Positions 7,513 through 15,603 of a stretch of 18,596 nucleotides of DNA are shown piece by piece; position 1 is the stretch's first letter; every line of letters starts with the position of its first letter. The stretch is from positions 1-18,596 of the forward strand of contig JAFGTH010000272.1 in the NCBI GenBank assembly GCA_016934225.1, given 5' to 3'. Under the pieces are notes generated by a model that ran no database searches, was not told the DNA's origin, and was given only the letters and a program-made list of their open reading frames with translations. The translations under genes and the position numbers were made by a program. Origin of the DNA: Lentisphaerota bacterium. GTDB lineage: Bacteria > Verrucomicrobiota > Kiritimatiellia > UBA8416 > JAFGTH01.

Positions 7513-8877
7513 ATGAATAAAACTGATTTCGAGCGAATCTTTGCGGATCAGAAAAATCGTTATTTGGATGAGTGGATGAAACTGTTGTCGTTTCCCAGCA
7601 TCGGCACTGATCCGGATTGCGAACAGGCTTGCAACGATTGCGCCAATTGGCTGGTGGAGCACCTGAGAAATATAGGTTTCGAAAGCAGGCTTTTACTAAC
7701 CGAATCAAAGCCGGTTGTTTTTGGCGAGCATATCGGACAACCGGACAAACCTATCATTCTGTTCTACGGGCATTACGACGTGCAACCGGTTGATCCTCTT
7801 GAAGAGTGGAACAATCCCCCTTTTGAACCTGTGCTAAAAAACGGACGAGTTTATGCCCGCGGGGCGCAGGACGACAAAGGACAGTTTCTAAGCGCTTTGA
7901 AGGCCATGGAGACACTTATAGCAAATGATTGTCTCGACGTTACCGTAAAAGTATTGCTTGAAGGTGAAGAGGAATGCGGAAGCGACGGCATAACCAAATC
8001 ATTGTCGAAATGGCGCGAGTTGATTCAAGCGAACCTGTTGATGGTAGCCGATACGAGCACTGTTCCGTCCTCGGCGCCAACCATTATAATGGGTCTCCGT
8101 GGTCTCATATATCTGACCGCAACTTTGTATGGTCCGAGTCATGATCTCCACTCAGGATTGCATGGCGGCTGCGCGTTGAACCCGGCGGCCGAAATCGCGC
8201 GGCTTGTTGCGTCGTTGCATAATAACGACGGAAGTATAGCTGTTGCCGGTTTTTATGATAATGTTAAAGCGCCGACACCGCGCGAGGAAGAATTGCTGTT
8301 AACAGGGGAATTCGACGCGGCGTCTTACGAGAAAGAAATTGGCGTTCCGCCTGTAGGCGGCGAAAGGAATTATTCGCCTCTTATGCGGGTCGGCTTTCGG
8401 CCCAGTATTGACGTCACAGGCATTCATTCAGGTTTTGGTGGAACCGGCGTCAAGACTGTGATACCGGCGAAAGCATTCGCTAAAATCACCTCAAGGCTTG
8501 TGCCTGATCAAAAACCTGCGGATTGTCTGCAAGCAATCATTAATCATCTACAGGCCCACACGCCACACGGAATGCGTTTGGAGATTTCAGACACAGGCGG
8601 GGTCTTTCCGGGATTTCGGTTGAATCCTGATTCAGAGACCGCGAAAAAGGCCATAGCCGTGCTGTCGCAGATGTCCGACCAGAAGCCTGCATTTCTTTGG
8701 GAAGGGGCGTCTATTCCTGTAGTAGTAGAACTGGCCCGCGTATCAGGAGCGGATGATCTATTGCTCGTTGGATTTGGCCATGAGAACGACATGATACATG
8801 CGCCGAATGAATCTTTTTCTTTGGATCAATTTCAGCGTTCATATATTTACACATGTCTCATGCTGTCGAGTTTGTAA
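7513..8877 (+). CDS. M20-family metallopeptidase (dipeptidase)
   Basis: 454 residues, normal for the PepV/CPG2/carnosinase-like group of di-zinc exopeptidases that split dipeptides or remove terminal residues in the cytoplasm. Metal and catalytic residues are visible: His87 and the catalytic Asp89 in GHYDVQP (86-92), bridging Asp120 in ARGAQDDKG (115-123), general base Glu153 and ligand Glu154 in EGEEECGS (150-157), Asp180, and His429 in MIHAPNE (427-433). The insert between about 190 and 330 with SHDLHSGLHGG (209-219) is the lid/dimerisation domain, including the His that completes the partner's active site. AAGG seven bases before the ATG serves as ribosome binding site. There is no signal peptide. 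The F1 ATPase genes follow after 81 bases with no clear terminator, so read-through is possible. Substrate is not predictable. Confidence 0.92.
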   Translation: MNKTDFERIFADQKNRYLDEWMKLLSFPSIGTDPDCEQACNDCANWLVEHLRNIGFESRLLLTESKPVVFGEHIGQPDKPIILFYGHYDVQPVDPLEEWNNPPFEPVLKNGRVYARGAQDDKGQFLSALKAMETLIANDCLDVTVKVLLEGEEECGSDGITKSLSKWRELIQANLLMVADTSTVPSSAPTIIMGLRGLIYLTATLYGPSHDLHSGLHGGCALNPAAEIARLVASLHNNDGSIAVAGFYDNVKAPTPREEELLLTGEFDAASYEKEIGVPPVGGERNYSPLMRVGFRPSIDVTGIHSGFGGTGVKTVIPAKAFAKITSRLVPDQKPADCLQAIINHLQAHTPHGMRLEISDTGGVFPGFRLNPDSETAKKAIAVLSQMSDQKPAFLWEGASIPVVVELARVSGADDLLLVGFGHENDMIHAPNESFSLDQFQRSYIYTCLMLSSL

Positions 8878-8922
8878 CTCCATTTTTGGGTTCTTAATTT
8901 CGCTGCAGTTTCCCCTTTAATC

Positions 8923-8951
8923 TTGAAATCTTTATGCTGAGGGCTTAGTTT
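8923..8951 (+). promoter_or_regulatory. Weak candidate promoter of the atpAGDC cluster
   Basis: TTGAAA (8923-8928) and TAGTTT (8946-8951) are 17 bases apart. The predicted transcript start coincides with the atpA ATG at 8959, so the message would be leaderless. The -10 box matches poorly (three of six), so this is tentative; a GAGG lies 16 bases before the ATG as an alternative, distant ribosome binding site. Confidence 0.25.
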
Positions 8952-8958
8952 TTACCAC

Positions 8959-10602
8959 ATGCCAGGCATTCAATTAGACATTAAATCTGTAGCATCAATT
9001 CTCGAGCGGAATGCTGCAAACTATACCGTGGAAATCGGTCCCAATGAAATTGGGCACGTTCTTGAAGCTGGCGACGGCATAGCGCTGGTTGATGGGCTTC
9101 CCGGTGTAATGGCCGAAGAAATGGTAATGTTCTCGAATGACCTTTACGGCATGGCCATGAACCTGGAAAAGAACCATGTTGGCATTATTGTTCTTGGCGA
9201 CTACACTTCCATTGAACAGGGCGATACGGTCACTCGTACATGTAATGTTTTGCAGGTGCCGGTCGGTAATGCGTTACTTGGTCGCGTCGTCACGCCGCTG
9301 GGCATGCCAATAGACGGACGAGGCCGACTGAACTGTTCAGAGTATCGCCGCGTTGAAACCGATGCCCCAGGAATTGTCGAACGGGAACCGGTAAACACAC
9401 CGCTGCAAACAGGCCTTCGCAGTATTGACGCAATGACGGCCATTGGCCGCGGACAACGCGAACTGATAATCGGCGACCGCCAGACCGGAAAGACGGCAAT
9501 TGCCATAGATACCATCATAAATCAATCCGGCGGAGATGTTTTCTGCGTTTATGTGGCAATTGGTCAAAAAATGTCTACTTTGGCCAACGTCGTTGACACA
9601 CTGGAAAAACATAACGCTTTATCCAACTGCATTATTGTGGTAGCAACGGCAAGCAATTCGGCGCCTCTGCAATATATAGCCCCTTTTGCCGGCTGCGCTA
9701 TGGCGGAGTATTTTCGAGACCGAGGCAAAGATGTTCTCATTGTATATGACGATTTATCGAAACACGCCGTTGCTTATCGGGAGATTTCGCTTTTGTTACG
9801 TCGGCCGCCAGGGCGCGAGGCATTTCCGGGTGATATCTTTTATTTGCACAGCCGGTTGCTTGAGCGGGCGAGCAAGTTAAATGCGGATCATGGAGCCGGC
9901 TCGCTGACGGCTCTTCCGATAGTTGAGACCAAGCAAGGCGATTACTCGGCCTATATTCCAACAAATCTAATTTCCATCACTGACGGTCAGATATATCTTG
10001 AGACCAGCCTTTTTCATCAAGGATTTCGGCCTGCAATCAATGTTGGGTTAAGTGTCTCCCGTGTGGGCGGCAATGCTCAACTTCCAGCCATGAAAAAAGT
10101 GGCGCTCCGCTTGCGTCTCGAGTTGGCCCAATATAGGGAAGTGGCATCTTTCTCGCAACTTACAACAGAACTGGACACGGTAACATTGAAGCAAATTCAT
10201 CGTGGAGAACGGCTTGCAGAGATTCTTAAACAGCCCCAGTACAACCCGATGCCTATCGAACAACAAATCTGCATTTTGTGGGCGGTTGTAAACGGACACT
10301 TGGATCATATTTCTCTTCATGACATTCCCCGATTCCAACATGAGTGGATTGAATTGTTGGAGAATACATACCCAAAGGTGGCGGAGAATCTTCGCAGGGA
10401 TCTGGATCTGTCGAACGAGACGGAAGATATGCTTGTCCGGTCACTGGATCGTTTCCGGCATATTTTTATCACAACAGAAAATGTTCCCGACATTAACGGA
10501 GATCGTGTTATTCCTAATGCGGATAATCAGGCAACTCGTTCGGCTCAAACAATCATTGAGACCGCCAATCTTAAAACAGAAAAAAACCGGACGCTGGTAT
10601 GA
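8959..10602 (+). CDS. atpA: F1 ATP synthase subunit alpha
   Basis: The non-catalytic nucleotide-binding subunit of the F1 head. Residues 1-95 form the N-terminal beta barrel with an N-terminal helix of the type that contacts the delta subunit. The Walker A is GDRQTGKT (172-179), YDDLSKHAVAYR lies at 263-274, and the signature PAINVGLSVSRVGG (358-371) carries the arginine finger Arg368 that reaches into the beta catalytic site. At 547 residues it exceeds the usual 500-515. The core ends near residue 505, and the last 40 or so residues form a polar tail of unknown role. The QFASDL-type stretch common in alpha is SQLTTEL here. The stop overlaps the atpG start by four bases (ATGA). No atpH (delta) or Fo genes precede it, unlike the standard operon. 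Confidence 0.97.
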   Translation: MPGIQLDIKSVASILERNAANYTVEIGPNEIGHVLEAGDGIALVDGLPGVMAEEMVMFSNDLYGMAMNLEKNHVGIIVLGDYTSIEQGDTVTRTCNVLQVPVGNALLGRVVTPLGMPIDGRGRLNCSEYRRVETDAPGIVEREPVNTPLQTGLRSIDAMTAIGRGQRELIIGDRQTGKTAIAIDTIINQSGGDVFCVYVAIGQKMSTLANVVDTLEKHNALSNCIIVVATASNSAPLQYIAPFAGCAMAEYFRDRGKDVLIVYDDLSKHAVAYREISLLLRRPPGREAFPGDIFYLHSRLLERASKLNADHGAGSLTALPIVETKQGDYSAYIPTNLISITDGQIYLETSLFHQGFRPAINVGLSVSRVGGNAQLPAMKKVALRLRLELAQYREVASFSQLTTELDTVTLKQIHRGERLAEILKQPQYNPMPIEQQICILWAVVNGHLDHISLHDIPRFQHEWIELLENTYPKVAENLRRDLDLSNETEDMLVRSLDRFRHIFITTENVPDINGDRVIPNADNQATRSAQTIIETANLKTEKNRTLV

Positions 10603-11462
10603 GTGTCAAACTCAGAGAAATCAAGCAACGAATAACCAGTACGCGACAGATTCACAAGGTTACCGACACATTGCAACGAATTGCCGCGGCGCATTTGGCC
10701 GAATCCAGGCGAGTCACTGAGATCTCGGAAAAATACACAGAACGACTAACATTGGTTGTACAGGATGTGTTATTTTCGTTGGGCGATATTCCGCCGCATC
10801 CTCTCGCCATGCACGGACGATCCGCTAGTCCTGTTGCTTTAATCGTTTTCGGAGCCGATCGTGGTCTATATGGAGGGTACAACAGCAGATTGATGGATCG
10901 TGTGAAAGCGTTCATGGCAGAGCAGCCTTCCGACAACGTTCGGCTTTTTGTGCTCGGTAAGACAACAGATCGCCGCTCCAGGAAGCGTGGTTATCAGATT
11001 GTGCAAAACTTGTCACAACCTTCGCTTCACAATCGTTTTACGGTTTTGAACGGCATTGTTCAGGACATTACGCGCAGTTTTCTGGGGGGCGAATTCCGCG
11101 AGATTCTTGTTCTTTATATGAAATTTGTATCGGGCTTCGAACAAGTTCCAACAATCGAACGCGTTCTACCTGTTTCTATAGACATGCGATCATCGGCCAA
11201 GTCGAGCTTTCGAAACGCATCATTTGAATCGGCCCCGCGCGATATGCTTTCGCGTCTTTTGCCGGAATATGTTCAGCAGATTATTGATCACGCTTTCTTG
11301 AACAGTATTTCGTCGGAAAACGCAGCGCGCCAGATTGCCATGAACCGTGCCGCGGAAAATGCCGACGAAGTTCTAACGGAACAAACAAAGATTTATCGCA
11401 GATTGCGTCAGGAAAACATAACGACCGAAATGATGGAAATTGCCGGAGGAAGGATAAACTAA
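10599..11462 (+). CDS. atpG: F1 ATP synthase subunit gamma
   Basis: The central rotor shaft of F1. At 287 residues it is standard length. The N-terminal helix SVKLREIKQRITSTRQIHKV (2-21) and C-terminal helix ending ENITTEMMEIAGG (273-285) are the conserved coiled-coil pair that turns inside the alpha-beta ring. The Rossmann-like middle holds ALIVFGADRGLYGGYN (79-94), equivalent to the conserved SDRGLCGG-type loop, with Ala-Asp in place of Ser-Asp. It starts inside the atpA stop codon, so translation is probably coupled. It ends in a TAATG overlap with atpD, and a GGAGGAAGG near its end serves as ribosome binding site for atpD. Confidence 0.96.
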   Translation: MSVKLREIKQRITSTRQIHKVTDTLQRIAAAHLAESRRVTEISEKYTERLTLVVQDVLFSLGDIPPHPLAMHGRSASPVALIVFGADRGLYGGYNSRLMDRVKAFMAEQPSDNVRLFVLGKTTDRRSRKRGYQIVQNLSQPSLHNRFTVLNGIVQDITRSFLGGEFREILVLYMKFVSGFEQVPTIERVLPVSIDMRSSAKSSFRNASFESAPRDMLSRLLPEYVQQIIDHAFLNSISSENAARQIAMNRAAENADEVLTEQTKIYRRLRQENITTEMMEIAGGRIN

Positions 11463-12859
11463 TGGCTGACGGAAGAGTGATTCATGTCGTCGGACCCGTT
11501 GTTGATGTGGAGTTTTATGGAGACACACTCCCGGCTCTCCATAATGCCTTGCAAATCGAGAACAAGGAAAAAGGCATTCATCTTATACTGGAAGTAGAAG
11601 AACACATTGGCGACAGCGCCGTTCGCTGCATTGCCATGTCGTCTACGCAGGGTCTTTCGCGCGGTTTGGATGTTGTAAATACCGGCAGTCCGATAACCGT
11701 GCCTGTTGGGGAAGAATGTTTGGGCCGAGTAATGAACCTTTTGGGCGAACCGATTGACGGCGGCGACAAAATTCAAAGCTATCGTTTTGAGCCCATTCAT
11801 CGCCAACCGCCTCCCTTCGATCAACAGGTTCCTGCGGTGGAATTTTACGAGACCGGCATTAAATCAATTGATCTTCTCGCCCCGTTCCCGCGTGGCGGGA
11901 AAATCGGACTGTTTGGCGGCGCAGGCGTTGGGAAGACGTTGCTGATAATGGAATTAATTCGAAATATTACGACGGAGCACGGTGGTCATGCCGTTTTCGC
12001 AGGCGTAGGTGAAAGAACCCGTGAAGGCAACGATTTGTGGTTGGAGATGCAAGAATCCGGAGTTATCAAAAACACGGTGCTGGTTTTCGGTCAGATGAAC
12101 GAACCGCCAGGCGCCCGTTTGCGGGTTGCGCTTTCCGCATTGACACATGCGGAGTACTTTAGAGATTCAATGCGTCAGGATGTTCTGTTGTTCATAGATA
12201 ATATCTTCCGTTTTGTTCAGGCTGGTTCCGAAGTATCGGCACTGCTTGGGAGAATGCCTTCAGCTGTTGGATATCAACCCACGCTCGCAACGGAAATGGG
12301 CGCGCTCCAGGAACGAATCACATCAACCAAACGCGGATCCATAACTTCGATTCAAGCCGTCTACGTTCCGGCGGATGACATAACCGATCCCGCTCCGGCA
12401 ACAACATTTACACATCTTGATGCGTCAATCGTACTGGACAGAAAAATCGTCGAAATGGGCATTTACCCAGCGTTGGATCCTCTTTCTTCAAATTCGAGCA
12501 TTTTGACTCCGGAAATAGTCGGTTACGATCATTATGACACCGCGCGCGAGGTGCAGCGCTTGCTGCAACGGTATTCTCAACTGCAGGATATTATCACAAT
12601 ACTCGGCCTCGAGGAATTACCAGATGAAGATCAGGCAATTGTACGCCGCGCGAGGCGTATACAGAGATTTCTTTCGCAACCCAACTTTGTGGCTGAACAA
12701 TTTACCGGCCTTCCTGGCCAATACGTGCCTATTGACGAAACGATAGACGGTTTCAAACGGATTATGGAAGGCGAATTCGACAATATGCCCGAGCAAGCGT
12801 TCATGATGTCAGGCACTATTGATCATGTCATCGCTAAAGCCGAGCAATTAAATGCCTGA
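11462..12859 (+). CDS. atpD: F1 ATP synthase subunit beta
   Basis: The catalytic subunit that makes or splits ATP. It has 465 residues, normal for the family. Walker A GGAGVGKT lies at 152-159, the catalytic glutamate Glu184 in GERTREGN (183-190), Walker B in LLFIDNIFRF (242-251), and the adenine-contacting GRMPSAVGYQPTLA at 263-276. The DELSEED-type lever that touches gamma is EELPDED (384-390), keeping its acidic character with Pro replacing Ser. Translation starts in the TAATG overlap with atpG behind a strong GGAGG. The epsilon gene follows after 15 bases. Confidence 0.98.
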   Translation: MADGRVIHVVGPVVDVEFYGDTLPALHNALQIENKEKGIHLILEVEEHIGDSAVRCIAMSSTQGLSRGLDVVNTGSPITVPVGEECLGRVMNLLGEPIDGGDKIQSYRFEPIHRQPPPFDQQVPAVEFYETGIKSIDLLAPFPRGGKIGLFGGAGVGKTLLIMELIRNITTEHGGHAVFAGVGERTREGNDLWLEMQESGVIKNTVLVFGQMNEPPGARLRVALSALTHAEYFRDSMRQDVLLFIDNIFRFVQAGSEVSALLGRMPSAVGYQPTLATEMGALQERITSTKRGSITSIQAVYVPADDITDPAPATTFTHLDASIVLDRKIVEMGIYPALDPLSSNSSILTPEIVGYDHYDTAREVQRLLQRYSQLQDIITILGLEELPDEDQAIVRRARRIQRFLSQPNFVAEQFTGLPGQYVPIDETIDGFKRIMEGEFDNMPEQAFMMSGTIDHVIAKAEQLNA

Positions 12860-12874
12860 AAAAGGATCAATCGC

Positions 12875-13132
12875 TTGAATACGTTTGACCTGGAGATTGT
12901 AACCCCGGAACAGATTTTTCCGCGTCGCTCAATAACATCCATTGACGTACCGGCGTCAAACGGCCGTCTGACGGTATTGGCAAATCACGAAAAATTCATA
13001 TGCTCACTTCTGAGCGGTGTTGTCAAGATACGAAACGGCAAGAATTCCGAAGAGTGGTCTGTCGGCGCCGGCACTATGACCGTGGACCGGAATAGCGTTA
13101 CTCTGCTTGTCAGACAGGCCAATAAAGCATAG
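12875..13132 (+). CDS. atpC: F1 ATP synthase subunit epsilon, short form
   Basis: 85 residues starting at TTG, with AAAGGA placed about eight bases upstream; no ATG fits. The sequence is the N-terminal beta sandwich of epsilon: FDLEIVTPEQ (4-13), IDVPASNGRLTVLANHEKFI (23-42) and an ending VTLLVRQANKA. This domain joins gamma to the c-ring. The C-terminal pair of helices (about 45-50 residues in most bacteria), which can extend along gamma and block ATP hydrolysis, is absent; the gene ends cleanly with TAG rather than by frameshift. Similar short epsilons are known from green sulfur bacteria and Bacteroidetes. Its last 23 bases overlap the 3' end of the convergent YuiD-like gene. Confidence 0.93.
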   Translation: MNTFDLEIVTPEQIFPRRSITSIDVPASNGRLTVLANHEKFICSLLSGVVKIRNGKNSEEWSVGAGTMTVDRNSVTLLVRQANKA

Positions 13133-13577
13133 CTATCGCATTTACCAATAGAGCTGTCAGTATGCCCATCACCATACCCATGAATACTTCCAGCCTCGTA
13201 TGCCCCAACAATTCAGCTAACTTCCGTTCCGAGAACCGATGCTCTTTGAAAAGCTCATTCACCATTTCATTCAAGAGCGATGCCTGAAGACCCGAAGCGC
13301 GACGTACGGTTGACGCGTCAAACATGGTAACCATAGCGAAAGCCAGAGCCAGCGCAAAAATTCCGGAATCGAAGCCATGGTTAAGACCAATGGATGTCAT
13401 CAATCCGGACGCCAACGCCGAATGTGCGCTCGGCATTCCGCCAGTGCTTACGAGATAATGGAAATCGAGTCGTCTCGTTTGATAAAAACCACACAACATC
13501 TTTGTGAATTGAGCTGCCACCCATGCGCAGAAGGGCGACCAAAACGAGACATTTTTGAACAGGACCAGCGCCGACAT
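13110..13577 (-). CDS. YuiD/DUF212 divergent PAP2-family membrane protein
   Basis: 155 residues with about four hydrophobic segments. The family motifs are clear: STGGMPSAHSA (44-54), resembling the PAP2 phosphatase motif, FDASTVRRASG (86-96), and ELLGHTRLEVFMGMVMG (122-138). Members are widespread in bacteria and plants and resemble acid phosphatase/haloperoxidase membrane enzymes, but their reaction is not firmly known; a lipid phosphatase role is only inferred. GGAAGG lies eight bases before the ATG. An inverted repeat (13633-13663) lies 56 bases upstream of the start. The gene converges with and overlaps the end of atpC by 23 bases. Confidence 0.88.
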   Translation of the reverse strand: MSALVLFKNVSFWSPFCAWVAAQFTKMLCGFYQTRRLDFHYLVSTGGMPSAHSALASGLMTSIGLNHGFDSGIFALALAFAMVTMFDASTVRRASGLQASLLNEMVNELFKEHRFSERKLAELLGHTRLEVFMGMVMGILTALLVNAIAMLYWPV

Positions 13578-13632
13578 TACCGCCGCCTTCCGAAGTCGTC
13601 GAAGCGATCAAAAAGTTACTTACAGAGCCGCA

Positions 13633-13663
13633 GCTAAATTCCAATTGAGACGGCCAATTTAGC
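13633..13663. repeat. 8-base inverted repeat upstream of the YuiD-like gene
   Basis: GCTAAATT (13633-13640) and AATTTAGC (13656-13663) are perfect inverted arms with a 15-base loop. The loop is not followed by T runs on either strand, so it is a poor terminator. It lies between the secreted-protein gene and the YuiD-like gene and may be an operator or mRNA structure. Confidence 0.35.
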
Positions 13664-13738
13664 CGGAAGCAAGACGTTGCAGCACAAACTTGTCACTACG
13701 GGGTCGGTTGTTGTATTTGAGGCTTTCGTCACGGCTTC

Positions 13739-14284
13739 TTAATCAATTCTCTCTACTTTATCGGCTTGGTAACCGATACCGAATGTGAATGCTGCCACCT
13801 TTTTCTGAAAATGAATCCTGGCTTTTTCGCCCGTACATGGAATCCATCCGGCAGGCACCATTTCTGTTCTGCGGTGGCGATCGAAACGCCATTGTTTATT
13901 TCTTCGAATCAATTTAACAATAAAGCCACTACGCCCCGTTTCGATAATTTCCACGTCCACCGGATTCTCAAGATCGAAAGTGTTGGGTCCTGCTTTTTTA
14001 AGTTTTACTTGCTGCGCTTGCAGAATTGTTCCGGATCGAGAAACCGTTTCCATGAACGTGAGTGATATCTTGTCGCCTTCTGCCGGACGCCAATCTGCCG
14101 GTTCAAATGAAGTGGTTTTTTTCTTCAAATGAAATAGGCGCGCGACGTTGTCACTCTCCTTAAGTCTAAATTTTCCGAAGCCCATTTCCGAGACGATGCC
14201 TTTTGCTTCCTCGGCATGTGCGCCGACAATGCCAAGCGCGAAACATACTATCATTCCGCATATCCAGTTTTTACCTGTTCTCAT
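13739..14284 (-). CDS. Secreted protein with two tandem repeat units, unrecognised
   Basis: I do not recognise this family. Residues 1-24 form a signal peptide: positive MRTGK, a hydrophobic core to about residue 20, then a likely cleavage after AHA (22-24). The mature protein, about 157 residues, consists of two related halves, roughly 29-95 and 111-180. Each has a GF or SGF followed by a basic stretch, then an A-x-W-x-P-x-x-G-[DE]-K core (ADWRPAEGDK at 63-72; AGWIPCTGEK at 145-154), a Phe-containing strand, and ends in Ala-x-x-Val. This looks like two small beta-barrel domains of one type. A GGGAGG ribosome binding site and a promoter candidate precede it. It is probably periplasmic; a binding or envelope role is only a guess. 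Confidence 0.75.
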   Translation of the reverse strand: MRTGKNWICGMIVCFALGIVGAHAEEAKGIVSEMGFGKFRLKESDNVARLFHLKKKTTSFEPADWRPAEGDKISLTFMETVSRSGTILQAQQVKLKKAGPNTFDLENPVDVEIIETGRSGFIVKLIRRNKQWRFDRHRRTEMVPAGWIPCTGEKARIHFQKKVAAFTFGIGYQADKVERID

Positions 14285-14602
14285 ACTTTTACCCTCCCAA
14301 AATATTATTTAGCATACATCAATACGCTGTTTCCAGTCAATTGCGTAGCCGTTTCTTAAAATGCCGATTCTTTAGCCCGCTGAGTTCAGGCCAATCAAGG
14401 CCGGGGCATTGAGCCGGGACCATATCACAAACTGTATTTGTCGAACTATTCGACTGCTACACAAGGCCATTGTTCCACAAAGTCTTATCCCACACGCATG
14501 CAATTCTTCATAAATATGCGGGTTAGCGAAATCACCGGCTCAAGAAGGTAAATCGCCGGGAAAGCGAGAAATTTTAAAAGAAATGGATTGAACTATGCCG
14601 CT
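14285..14602. other. 318-base intergenic stretch between pdxA and the secreted protein gene
   Basis: The left end holds the ribosome binding site and promoter candidate of the secreted protein. In the rest I see only a weak five-base hairpin (GTCGA/TCGAC near 14440) and no reading frame, RNA gene or convincing terminator for pdxA. Confidence 0.45.
14311..14340 (-). promoter_or_regulatory. Candidate promoter of the secreted repeat protein
   Basis: On the minus strand TTGACT (14335-14340) is followed after 18 bases by TATGCT (14311-14316). Transcription would begin near 14304, about 20 bases before the ATG at 14284, with GGGAGG (ribosome binding site, 14292-14297) in between. Confidence 0.45.
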
Positions 14603-15595
14603 TCAGGAGGATTGAGACAATTTGGCTGCCAACAGGATGCTCTGACGCAAGCTGCCGGCGGATGCCTTGCCCTGCCATGCAATGTCAAATGCGGTTCCGT
14701 GATCCACGGATGTTCTGACAATCGGTAATCCCAAGGTCACGTTCACGCCGTCTTCGAACGCCAACATTTTGAACGGTATAAGTCCCTGATCGTGGTACAT
14801 CGCAACGTACGCGTCAACATTTCTGCGTTTATGTTCAACGAAAGCCGTATCTGGCGGAACCGGGCCTTCAACGACAATGCCTTTGGCGCGGGCCATCTCG
14901 ATTGCCGGCAGAATAATATCTGTCTCTTCATTTCCAAACAGACCGTGCTCGCCGGCATGAGGATTAAGTCCGCAGACTAAAATTCTTGGTTTGGCGTATC
15001 CCAGTCGGTGCATTGCATCAGCGGTAAGAAGAATAACCCGCAATATGCGGTCTGGATTCAAAAGCGAGGCAACATTGCGACAGGGTAAGTGAATTGTCAC
15101 GAGGCTGACACGGATTTGTGGAGACACCATCATCATACACACCGAATCTGCGCCGGTAAGTGCTGCAAGCATCTCAGTATGGCCCGGGTATGGGATATTG
15201 GCAGTGCGCAAAGATTCCTTGTTGATCGGCGCGGTGGCGATGGCCGACGCGCATCCGGAAATCACGGCGGCAACTGCAGCTTGGATATAGGCGAATGACG
15301 CATGCCCGCAAGCTTCTTGAACCATACCAGGTTTGATTTTCGCATTGGTCAGCGACCGGCAATCTACAACAGCCGGACTATCCATTCCGGCCGTGTTCAG
15401 ATCATCAAGAGACAGGACGGGCCAATCGAATGGCAATGCGCATATCTGAGAAACATTGCGCAGAATGGACACATCGCCGAATACCAGCGGTATGCATTCA
15501 GCAAACACGTTGGAGTCGGTTAGAATGCGCAAACAGAGTTCGGGGCCCACTCCGGCGGGATCTCCCATTGTCACGGCTATAATCGGTTTTTTCAT
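14603..15595 (-). CDS. pdxA: 4-hydroxythreonine-4-phosphate dehydrogenase
   Basis: Oxidises 4-phosphohydroxy-L-threonine; the product decarboxylates and is condensed with deoxyxylulose phosphate by PdxJ to form pyridoxine 5'-phosphate. It has 330 residues, normal for the family. Motifs: MGDPAGVGPE (10-19), the substrate/metal His in PGHTEML (near 140), GLNPHAGEHGLFG (near 209-221) with a second metal His, and YHDQGLIPFK (near 270) with the third, followed by TSVDHGTAFDIAW. Glycine- and lysine-rich phosphate sites are intact. A paralogous family (PdxA2) acts on four-carbon sugar acid phosphates; without DUF1537 or DeoR neighbours, the vitamin B6 role is preferred. It starts 8 bases after the anti-sigma gene, so it is probably cotranscribed with the sigma pair. 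No good ribosome binding site is visible. Confidence 0.92.
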   Translation of the reverse strand: MKKPIIAVTMGDPAGVGPELCLRILTDSNVFAECIPLVFGDVSILRNVSQICALPFDWPVLSLDDLNTAGMDSPAVVDCRSLTNAKIKPGMVQEACGHASFAYIQAAVAAVISGCASAIATAPINKESLRTANIPYPGHTEMLAALTGADSVCMMMVSPQIRVSLVTIHLPCRNVASLLNPDRILRVILLTADAMHRLGYAKPRILVCGLNPHAGEHGLFGNEETDIILPAIEMARAKGIVVEGPVPPDTAFVEHKRRNVDAYVAMYHDQGLIPFKMLAFEDGVNVTLGLPIVRTSVDHGTAFDIAWQGKASAGSLRQSILLAAKLSQSS

Positions 15596-15603
15596 TTCGC
15601 GAT

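Noticed and set aside
12875..13132. Epsilon gene as a pseudogene because it is short
   Set aside because: Short epsilons with only the beta-sandwich domain are known in several phyla; the frame is intact with a ribosome binding site and a normal stop.
8959..13132. Alternative sodium-type N-ATPase operon
   Set aside because: That operon has beta and epsilon first and alpha-gamma last with Fo genes between; the order here is the normal alpha-gamma-beta-epsilon.
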